Assembly (NCBI GenBank): GCA_045580025.1
Contig: JAZNNB010000072.1
Span: 1-21,483, forward strand
Reading direction: 5' to 3'
DNA: 21,483 nt
Source of the DNA: SIG440 sp045580025
GTDB taxonomy: Bacteria > Bacillota > Clostridia > Monoglobales > Monoglobaceae
The translations under genes and the position numbers were made by a program. Of the stretch, positions 7,560 to 15,041 are shown one piece after another; positions within the stretch are counted from its first letter, which is position 1; each line of letters starts with the position of its first letter. The notes below the pieces were generated by a model. The model saw only the letters and a list, made by a program, of their open reading frames with translations, was not told the DNA's origin and made no database searches.

Positions 7560-9464
7560 TTACGTTCTTGGGTTTTTCACTTTTTTGACATACATACCCG
7601 AAAGCTCAGGTATATCAACCGTTATTGAATACGGCCATCTTCCGTTCTTGCATTTTTTCGCCGTTATCTTTGGCAATTTTTCCATAGCCCCACCATACTG
7701 AGCTTCTTCACTGCAAAGAACAATTTCATAATCGCCCCTTGACGGAACGCCTATTTCATAATTCTTGTAACTTTGAGCCGCAAAATTTGCCGCAACAATG
7801 GTGGTATCTCTTCGACTTTTACTTGTTCGTAGAAAACTAATCACAGACCGGTCTCTATCCGACTCATCAATCCACGAAAAGCCCTCCCAGCTCTGGTCAT
7901 TTTCATACATAGAGCGATTATTTTTATAAAAGTCATTCAAATCCTTAACAAACGCCTTTATTCCTCTGTGAGCGTCAAAATCCATTAAATTCCAGTCAAG
8001 GCTGTCAGCAAAACGCCATTCAGAGAACTGGCCAATCTCCCCGCCCATAAAGAGAAGCTTCTTCCCCGGATGAGCGTACATAAACATATAAAGAAGCTTA
8101 AGGCTTTTAAACTTCTGTTCATAGCTTCCGTACATTTTGTCAAGAAGCGAACGTTTTCCGTGCACCACCTCATCGTGAGAAAGTGGCAGGATATAATTCT
8201 CTGAATATGCATACATCATAGAAAACGTCAGCACATCGTGGTTTGAGCCTCTGAAATACGGGTCAAGAGCCATATATCTCAAAATATCATTCATCCAGCC
8301 CATATTCCATTTAAAGTTAAACACAAGGCCTCCCCCATAAACAGGCTTTGTAACCCCGCCCCAGGGGGTGCATTCCTCAGCAATCATCAATGCATTGGGA
8401 AAACTCTCAAAAACAACACTGTTGAGCTTCTGCAAAAACTCAATGGCCTCAAGATTTTCCTTTCCGCCATAACGGTTCGCCACCCATTCTCCATCTCGAC
8501 GATTGTAATCAAGATAAAGCATACTCGACACCGCATCAACACGGAGTCCGTCGACGTGATATTCCTCAAACCAGAACATCGCATTTGAAATAAGGAACGA
8601 ATGAATCTCTGTCTTTCCCCAGTTAAAAACCAGCGTCCCCCATTCCTTGTGCTCACCAAGACGGCTGTCAGGGTGTTCAAAAAGAGGTGTTCCGTCAAAG
8701 AGCGCGAGACCATGTTCATCCCTTGGAAAATGTGCCGGAACCCAGTCCACAATAACGCTTATCCCCGCGCGGTGACATTTATCAATAAAAGCTTTGAGTC
8801 CCTTTGGGCTTCCATATCTGCTGTTTGCTGAAAAATATCCGGTGACCTGATAGCTTTAGGACCCATCAAAAGGATACTCCGCCATGGGCATAAGCTCTAT
8901 ATGGGTATATCCCATTTCTTTTATATAAGGAATAAGCTCCTCTGCCATTTCGTCATAGGTCAAAAGCTCTCCGTCTTCTTTTCTTTTCCATGACCCAAAA
9001 TGAAGCTCATAAATATTCATAGGCTTGTCATAAGGAGCAGTTTTTGCTCTCATATCGAGCCACTTTTTGTCTCCCCATGAATATTCCATGTCCGCAATCT
9101 TTGATGCAGTTTCAGGTCTCAGCTCACTCGAAAACGCAAAAGGGTCTGCCTTAAGTACTATTTCTCCAAGATGTGTTTCTATGCTATACTTATAGTTTTC
9201 ACCTGCCACTATGCCTTCCACAAATCCGCACCATACACCGCCATTTAGCAGTTCCATGGGGTTTTTGCTTCTGTCCCAGCCGTTTTTGTCGCAAACCACA
9301 GACACAGACCTTGCATTTGGCGCCCAAACGGAAAACCGATATCCGCTGACGCCGTCAAAACAGCACTTGTGTGCACCTAAAATATTATAGCTTTTGAAAT
9401 TTTTTCCTTCATTAAAGAGGAATATCAGCTCTTTTGAAATTTCCTTTATTTTATCGTTGTCCAT
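7560..9464 (-). pseudogene. glgB: 1,4-alpha-glucan branching enzyme interrupted by an in-frame TAA
   Basis: The full frame would encode a normal 634-residue GH13 branching enzyme, which makes alpha-1,6 branches in glycogen. The N-terminal part (202 aa) holds a CBM48 module (about residues 20-115) and the start of the barrel (YELHFGSWKRKEDGELLTYD). Codon 203 is TAA. The sequence resumes in the same frame with SYQVTGYFSANSRYGSPKGL. The family motif is GSWGYQ, so the stop replaces the invariant Trp, and the next Gly is Ser. All catalytic residues lie after the stop: nucleophile D310 (GLRVDAVSS), acid/base E363 (MIAEECTPWGG) and D431 (LSHDEVVHG). There is no ATG between the stop and the third barrel strand, so restart cannot rescue activity. 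No other decay is visible, so this is a recent mutation, a sequence error or unexplained readthrough. The start ATG 9464 has AAGGAGG upstream. First gene after the internal promoter, followed by glgC. Confidence 0.93.
8856..8858 (-). other. glgB: Premature TAA in glgB at the conserved Trp position
   Basis: Minus-strand reading is GGG TCC TAA AGC TAT CAG where the family has G-S-W-G-Y-Q. TGG GGC to TAA AGC needs three adjacent G-to-A changes (plus strand CCC to TTT at 8855-8857). The frame is identical on both sides, so no indel is involved. Confidence 0.9.
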
Positions 9465-9521
9465 TGGTGATTTCCTCCTTGTTTCCGTGAAACCCTTGTC
9501 CTAACTGAATTTCTTTATTTA

Positions 9522-9550
9522 ATTTTACCACTTTAAAGCAATTTTGTCCA
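9522..9550 (-). promoter_or_regulatory. Internal promoter for glgBCDAP
   Basis: On the minus strand TGGACA (9545-9550, 5/6 to TTGACA) and TAAAAT (9522-9527, 5/6 to TATAAT) are separated by exactly 17 bp. The -10 lies about 58 bp before glgB's ATG. A short GTTTC/GAAAC hairpin (9481-9493) sits just before the AAGGAGG. It would let the glg genes be transcribed independently of the GH13 gene upstream. Confidence 0.7.
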
Positions 9551-9582
9551 TAGTAAGTTTCAGGAAAAACTTTGGTAAAAAA

Positions 9583-11508
9583 TTATGAAAAACATCCAAA
9601 AATTTCGCAATTTAGCCCATTTATTTCGATTTCTGCCATTTCATTTATGCATCTTGCGCTATTTTCGCCCAGAAGTGCCTCAAAATGCATATCATCAGGA
9701 AGTTCAAGTTCAAACTCAATTTTTTTAGCGTTTTCATTTCTGTTCACAACACACAGATACTTTCCGTTTTGTGCCTTCTTGCCAAAAACATCCTTGCCGT
9801 TCTCAATTTTTCTGATATACACAAACACGCCATCTTTTGCATATAAGGTTTCAAACGCTCCAGTTCTCAATGCATCGCAGGAATTTCTCAGGGCGGTGAT
9901 TTTTTTATAGAACTCAAGCAGCTCAGTGTCCACACATCGCCAACTGTAAGGCATACGGTTATATGGGTCGCCGAGCCCCTGCATGCCTATTTCATCACCG
10001 TAATATATACAGGGAACACCCGCAAATGTCATCTGCAAAAATGCACCCATCATCAGCCTTTTTATTGCTCTTGTCTCACTTTTTGCATCAAGCCTGAACT
10101 TTCCCTTTTCCTCCATTGATAAGTTGGGGTCTATATACTGCCCCGAAAGATATGTCTTTGCCCTCATTGTATCGTGAGTACCAAGTATATTCATTGCAGA
10201 ATAAAGGGCTTCAAAAGGATAATGCTCAAAGAGTTCGCCCATACGCTCTGAAAAATCCTCTGCTGAAATGTCCCCTGTTAAAAACGCCAAAATGCCGTCC
10301 TTAAAAGGATAATTCATAACGCTGTCAAGCTCATCGCCCAAAAGATATTCCCGACGCACTCCATAGCTTTCCTTATTTGACGCATCCTCCCACACTTCGC
10401 CGATAACGACCGCCTCAGGATTCTCCCTCTTCACTTCTCTGCGAAGAATTTTTATGAATTCATCAGGCAACTCATCCGCCACATCAAGACGCCAGCCAAA
10501 CGCCCCTCTCTTTATCCATTTTTTTATTATAGCATCATCACTTGCTAAAATATAGTCAATATATGTCGGCTCCATTTCATTGACATTGGGAAGATTTGAG
10601 CATCCCCACCAGCTGTTGTACCCGCCGTTATCCCCGCACCACTGATACCAACTGCGGTAAACGGAGCTTGTGTCACGAAAAGCCCCCTCTTTTTCGCCAT
10701 AGCTTCCGTATTTATTGAAATACACGCTGTCGCTTCCCGTATGACTGAAAACTCCGTCAAGGATAATCCTTATGCCATTTTCTTCACACTTTTCGCAAAG
10801 CTCTTTAAAATCTTCCTCTGTCCCCAAGATAGGGTCAATCTTTCCATAATCCCCCGTATCATAGCGGTGATTTGAGAAAGCCTCAAAAATAGGATTTAGA
10901 TAAATAACTCCAATCCCCAACTCCTTAAGATACGGGATTTTTTCAATTATTCCTTTCAGATTACCCCCAAAAAAGTCATTATACGCAGGTCCGTACTCAA
11001 AAGGATGTTTTTGTATAAAGAGAGGCGAATACCAGTCCTCATACAAAGTATATTCCGTTTTCTTGCTGGATATTTCGTGAGATCCATATGATTTAAAAAA
11101 CCTGTCTGGAAAAATCTGATACATAACCGAATGCTTAAACCACTCAGGCGTCTTAAAATTCTTGTGATACACCGTTATCTGCCACGAGTTGTCGCTTGAA
11201 TGATCAAGCATTTCACCCTCACCATTCCTCGTCTTGCAATAAAAATACCGCTTTCCGTTTTCCTCAACGATGAAATAATACCACAAAAGCGTAGGAGTGT
11301 TTGGCATTTCCAAGTTGGTAGTGAACACTCCGTCATTGTCTTTTTGCATAGGAACAAGCCGTTCTTCCCCGTCCCAGACTCTGAGAAAAGCCCGAGTATT
11401 CTCATTCGTATCTTTCACCAAAAGAGATATTTTTACCGTGCTCTCACTTGGCAAAGCACCAAAGGGCTCTCTGAATTTTTTATTTCGGGAATTGTGATAT
11501 ATTTGCAT
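9583..11508 (-). CDS. Cytoplasmic GH13 alpha-amylase / neopullulanase-like enzyme
   Basis: A 641-aa GH13 glycoside hydrolase without a signal peptide, so probably intracellular and acting on glycogen or imported maltodextrins. An N-terminal beta-rich module (about residues 1-115; LRVWDGEERLVPM, LLWYYFIVEENGKRYFY) resembles the starch-binding domain of cyclomaltodextrinase and neopullulanase relatives. The barrel starts at VMYQIFPDRF and runs through YLNPIFEAFSNHRYDTGDY. The catalytic triad is present: D342 (GWRLDVADE), E371 (VIGEVWED) and D446 (LGTHDTMR). A beta-sheet C-domain follows. The exact specificity (alpha-1,4 versus alpha-1,6) cannot be read from the sequence. It lies 118 bp upstream of glgB on the same strand. 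Its ribosome site is weak (AAGGAAAGG), and no convincing promoter was found, although TATAAT occurs on the minus strand at 11581-11586. Confidence 0.92.
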   Translation of the reverse strand: MQIYHNSRNKKFREPFGALPSESTVKISLLVKDTNENTRAFLRVWDGEERLVPMQKDNDGVFTTNLEMPNTPTLLWYYFIVEENGKRYFYCKTRNGEGEMLDHSSDNSWQITVYHKNFKTPEWFKHSVMYQIFPDRFFKSYGSHEISSKKTEYTLYEDWYSPLFIQKHPFEYGPAYNDFFGGNLKGIIEKIPYLKELGIGVIYLNPIFEAFSNHRYDTGDYGKIDPILGTEEDFKELCEKCEENGIRIILDGVFSHTGSDSVYFNKYGSYGEKEGAFRDTSSVYRSWYQWCGDNGGYNSWWGCSNLPNVNEMEPTYIDYILASDDAIIKKWIKRGAFGWRLDVADELPDEFIKILRREVKRENPEAVVIGEVWEDASNKESYGVRREYLLGDELDSVMNYPFKDGILAFLTGDISAEDFSERMGELFEHYPFEALYSAMNILGTHDTMRAKTYLSGQYIDPNLSMEEKGKFRLDAKSETRAIKRLMMGAFLQMTFAGVPCIYYGDEIGMQGLGDPYNRMPYSWRCVDTELLEFYKKITALRNSCDALRTGAFETLYAKDGVFVYIRKIENGKDVFGKKAQNGKYLCVVNRNENAKKIEFELELPDDMHFEALLGENSARCINEMAEIEINGLNCEIFGCFS

Positions 11509-11548
11509 ATTTCAAAGTTTCCTTTCCTTCATCCAGTCAAAAATTTTA

Positions 11549-11577
11549 TTGCAATGATTAACTGCTCGTGATATACT
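11549..11577 (+). promoter_or_regulatory. Promoter of addB
   Basis: TTGCAA (11549-11554), a 17-bp spacer and TATACT (11572-11577) preceded by TG at 11569-11570, making an extended -10. A second TATAAT occurs at 11583-11588 without a good -35. It lies in the 135-bp divergent interval between the GH13 gene and addB. Confidence 0.6.
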
Positions 11578-11643
11578 ATCATTATAATAACACAAAACTT
11601 TAAAAAAAGAAAGTGTTTTCCAAAAAAGAAAGGAGGATGCTGT

Positions 11644-14600
11644 GTGCTGAGCTTTATTTACGGAACTGACGAAGCCCAAAGACTTAATGAAATTTACCGC
11701 CGTGCAAAAGAAGACGCAGAGTGTGGAAAGAACGTATATATCCTTGTCCCCGAGCAGTACTCTATGAGTGCCGAGGAAGAGCTTATTTCCGCTTTGGGAT
11801 TTTCTGCCCAGAGCAGAATCCAGATTCTCACATTTTCACGCCTTGCAAGCCTCCTTTTTTCAAAAATGGGACCTCTTCGTACAAACTATATAGACAAAGC
11901 AGGCAAGCTCATTATGACAAAGCGTGCCCTTTCTTTATGCGAAAAAGACCTCCTTATTCTCAGGCGAAATGTAAATCAAAGAGGCTTTGTGAAACTGATT
12001 ATGACACTAATCTCAGAATTCAGGCGCTATGGTGTTACCCCCGCTGATTTATTGACGGCAAAAGAAAAAACCACCGACGCCCGCCTTTCCATGAAGCTTG
12101 GTGACCTTTCTCTTATTTACAAAACCCTTGACACTCTTATCCTTGAAAACCACTCAAATGCCGAGGATAACCTTTCTATGATTGTACCTAAAATCAAAAA
12201 TGCCCGCTTTTTGCGGGGTTCTTTTTACATAAACTTTTTTCAGCGCTTCACCCCCACAGAATATGCAGTCATCTCCGAGATTATGCAAATTTCCGATGTC
12301 TGTGTTTCTCTTTGCACCGACAAAACAGATGGCTCGTCTTTGGTCTTTTCTTCTCAGATAACCACTCTCAAAAATCTTATGATGACCGCAGAAAAGCTTG
12401 GCATCAAGGCAAGCTCCCCATCTTTGATTGCTCCTGACACAATTCTTCCCGCCGATCTTCTTCACCTTAAAGAAAATCTGTTCGCCCCAATCCCCAAGCG
12501 TTTTGAGGGCAATCCAAAGCACATCCACATTTTAAGACCCGACAACCAAAGCTATGAAGTTTCTATGTGTGCACAGCTTATCAAAAAGCTTCTCCGAGAA
12601 AACAATTATTCCTTAAGCGACATTCTTGTCCTTTCGGGAAATATTGAAAACTATGAACACCTGTTGCCCCGTATTTTTGAGGAATATGAAATTCCGTTCT
12701 TCCTTGACAGAAAAACAGTCCTCACAAAAAGTCCTTTTATGCAAATGCTTCTTTCTATACTTGAAATTCTGGCATACGGCTTTTCTTATGAGCGCATTAT
12801 GCGGATGGCAAGGTCGGGTTTCTTTCCCACCAGCCAAAACGACTGCGACATTTTTGAAAACTATGTCCTGGCCGCGAGTTTAAACCATTCTTCTTGGAAT
12901 AAACGTGACGACTGGACATTTAATCCAGACCCCAGCACCTTCAGCATGGACGAAATAAACCGCATAAAAACAGAGCTTGTTCATCCAATCCTTGACCTCC
13001 TTGATATGTTCAGCGGAAGAAAAACCGCCAAAATCATCACCGAAAACCTCTTTTTGTGGATGGAAAAGATGGGATTTCCTGATATCGTTGACCAAAAGAT
13101 TGCACAGCTTAAAAGTCAGCTAAAAACCGACGACGCAGACCAGCTCCGTATGGTTTGGAACAGCTTTATTTCTGTGGCAAACCAGATTGCAGACTTTATA
13201 GGCTCATCGTTTTCTACCTTTACTGACTTCTATGAGCTTTTTTCTTCTGCCGCTGGTGAACTTTCGGTTGGTATCATCCCCCCCTCTCAGGACACCGTAA
13301 CAATAAGCCCTGTGGACTTGTTCCGCAGCACAGGTGCAAAAACGGTCATTCTTCTTGGTGCGCTTGATGGGGTATTCCCCAAAAGCCATACAAACGAGGG
13401 TCTTATTTCGGACGCAGAACGGCTTCTCCTGAAAGATGCAGGGCTGACCCTTGCCCCCGACAATTTAAGCGCTCAGCGTGATGAACAATTTCTTGTATAT
13501 TCGGTGATTTCAACCCCCCGTGAAGAGTTGTTTGTTTTCGCACCTCTTGGTGACCGTGACGGAAAAACTCTCAAGCCGTCAGATATTATCTATTCCCTGA
13601 AAGAAGATATTTTTCCTGATATAAAGGAAATCACTCAAACATCTGATTTCAATCTGTACGAGCTTCAAAGCCGAAAGAGAGCCCTCCGTCATCTTGCGGA
13701 AAAACTTTTCCAAAACGACTGGAAAAAAGACAAACTCTCGTCCCTCTGGAAAGAAGCATACAGTTGTCTTTGTGCCTTCCCCGAGTATAACGAAAATCTT
13801 CTTCGCCTCAGCGAAATGAACGCCCGCAAAACCCCCAACGATATAATCACCAAGGAAACCGCCAAGAGTCTTTACGGCGAAAGCCTGGTTATGAGCGTTT
13901 CAAAGCTTGAAAAATATAACTCATGTGCATTTTCGTTCTTTATGCAATATGGACTTTTCGCCAAAGAACGTCTTTTGGGCGGCTTAAAGGTTACCGATAC
14001 AGGAACACTCCTCCACAGCGTTCTTTGTGATTACTTCAAGTCAAAATCAGTTCCAGACACCGATTATGGTTCAATCAGCCGCGACCAATGCTTTGCTGAG
14101 ATTTCAAGTCTTGTGGAAAATGCAGGGAAAACCCTCAACGAAGCTCTTTACGAGAGCTCGCATTATTACAAATATATGCTCCTTAGGATGAAAAATATTG
14201 CAACATCAACAGCGTGGAAACTCATTCGGTTTTATGCTCAAAGCGATTTTCGCCCCCAAGGATTTGAAATTGCCTTTGGCAAAAACAAGGAATTCCCGCC
14301 CTATACTCTCCCTACCGCCTTTGGCACAGTTTCACTGAAAGGATTTGTTGACCGTGTTGACAGTGCCAAAATTGACGGAAACGAGTATTTGATTATTTCC
14401 GATTACAAATCCTCCGAGAAAAAGCTTGATACCGAGCTTGCAAGGCTGGGAGTGCGTTTTCAGCCTCTTATTTATGCGAACGCTCTCACAAAGGACAATC
14501 CCGAAAGCCGTATGGCCGCTATGCTCTATCTTGAAATGACCGACCCATACATTTCGTGCACCTCAGAGCCTGAAGTTTCCAGCTGGGAAAAGGAGATAAG

Positions 14601-14886
14601 TGACAAAATTTCCGTTCACGGTCTTGCACTCGATAGTCCCGCAGTTCTCCACGGAATTGATAACCGCTTTGACGACAAGGACGCCATTCACTATATCAAG
14701 CTTAGCTCAAAGTCAATTCTTCCTCAGGAATATTTCGACGAAATTTTAAAGAGCGCCGACCAAAAAGCAATCGAAACCGCCGAAAATATCCTCAGCGGAA
14801 AAATTGACATAAATCCAATATGTGTATCAAACTTTGACGCCTGCAGTATCTGTTCATATTCAGGTGTATGTATGAAAAACAAATAG
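11644..14886 (+). CDS. addB: ATP-dependent helicase/nuclease subunit B (AddB)
   Basis: A 1080-aa AddB, the subunit that with AddA processes double-strand DNA ends for recombination. Start GTG 11644 is set by AGGAGG at 11631-11636, 7 bases upstream. The N-terminus shows the family's ILVPEQYSMSAEEEL segment, but the P-loop site reads FIYGTDEAQRLNEIY, with no GxGKS/T, so nucleotide binding by this subunit looks lost. The C-terminal RecB-type nuclease has GFVDRVD and ISDYKSS (D920, K922). Four cysteines, C761 and C1067-x2-C1070-x5-C1076, match the iron-sulphur staple that holds the nuclease domain. The gene has its own promoter and is followed at once by a terminator. addA, usually adjacent, is not in this window; the partner must lie elsewhere if present. 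Confidence 0.93.
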   Translation: MLSFIYGTDEAQRLNEIYRRAKEDAECGKNVYILVPEQYSMSAEEELISALGFSAQSRIQILTFSRLASLLFSKMGPLRTNYIDKAGKLIMTKRALSLCEKDLLILRRNVNQRGFVKLIMTLISEFRRYGVTPADLLTAKEKTTDARLSMKLGDLSLIYKTLDTLILENHSNAEDNLSMIVPKIKNARFLRGSFYINFFQRFTPTEYAVISEIMQISDVCVSLCTDKTDGSSLVFSSQITTLKNLMMTAEKLGIKASSPSLIAPDTILPADLLHLKENLFAPIPKRFEGNPKHIHILRPDNQSYEVSMCAQLIKKLLRENNYSLSDILVLSGNIENYEHLLPRIFEEYEIPFFLDRKTVLTKSPFMQMLLSILEILAYGFSYERIMRMARSGFFPTSQNDCDIFENYVLAASLNHSSWNKRDDWTFNPDPSTFSMDEINRIKTELVHPILDLLDMFSGRKTAKIITENLFLWMEKMGFPDIVDQKIAQLKSQLKTDDADQLRMVWNSFISVANQIADFIGSSFSTFTDFYELFSSAAGELSVGIIPPSQDTVTISPVDLFRSTGAKTVILLGALDGVFPKSHTNEGLISDAERLLLKDAGLTLAPDNLSAQRDEQFLVYSVISTPREELFVFAPLGDRDGKTLKPSDIIYSLKEDIFPDIKEITQTSDFNLYELQSRKRALRHLAEKLFQNDWKKDKLSSLWKEAYSCLCAFPEYNENLLRLSEMNARKTPNDIITKETAKSLYGESLVMSVSKLEKYNSCAFSFFMQYGLFAKERLLGGLKVTDTGTLLHSVLCDYFKSKSVPDTDYGSISRDQCFAEISSLVENAGKTLNEALYESSHYYKYMLLRMKNIATSTAWKLIRFYAQSDFRPQGFEIAFGKNKEFPPYTLPTAFGTVSLKGFVDRVDSAKIDGNEYLIISDYKSSEKKLDTELARLGVRFQPLIYANALTKDNPESRMAAMLYLEMTDPYISCTSEPEVSSWEKEISDKISVHGLALDSPAVLHGIDNRFDDKDAIHYIKLSSKSILPQEYFDEILKSADQKAIETAENILSGKIDINPICVSNFDACSICSYSGVCMKNK

Positions 14887-14892
14887 CCCAGT

Positions 14893-14927
14893 AAAAGCTG
14901 TCACAATGGATTTTGTGACAGCTTTTT
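14893..14927 (+). terminator. Rho-independent terminator after addB
   Basis: AAAAGCTGTCACAA (14893-14906) pairs perfectly with TTGTGACAGCTTTT (14913-14926) around a six-base loop, with T continuing. It starts 7 bp after the addB stop and isolates addB from the ABC transporter genes. Confidence 0.92.
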
Positions 14928-14964
14928 CATTTGTTAAAATACTGTAAATTCTAACTTTTTTACC

Positions 14965-14993
14965 TTGACAAAAATTTTCTCGAAAACTATAAT
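14965..14993 (+). promoter_or_regulatory. Consensus sigma-A promoter of the ABC exporter operon
   Basis: Perfect TTGACA (14965-14970) and perfect TATAAT (14988-14993) with a 17-bp spacer, about 50 bp before the first ABC gene. This is the strongest promoter match in the window, suggesting high basal transcription; I see no obvious operator palindrome. Confidence 0.92.
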
Positions 14994-15041
14994 ATTAGAT
15001 ATACTTTTACCATAAATTTTCTTAAAAAGGAGGCATTTCTT

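Noticed and set aside
7560..8750. The 3' part of glgB as an independent gene starting at GTG 8750
   Set aside because: The GTG lies inside a conserved barrel strand (VIVDWVPAHF), has no ribosome site, and about 35 further in-frame conserved residues precede it back to the TAA.
8856..8858. Genome-wide reassignment of TAA to an amino acid
   Set aside because: TAA ends several intact genes here, including both Cys-rich genes and nrdD, at the expected family lengths, so TAA is a normal stop.
11581..11604. Minus-strand promoter for the GH13 gene using TATAAT at 11581-11586
   Set aside because: The -10 is perfect on the minus strand, but the bases 17 bp upstream are only T-rich and do not resemble TTGACA. 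The same bases overlap the plus-strand addB promoter region, so I do not list it as a feature.
12154..12528. A 124-codon minus-strand frame inside addB
   Set aside because: Fully antisense to a conserved AddB region, with no start signals or family resemblance.
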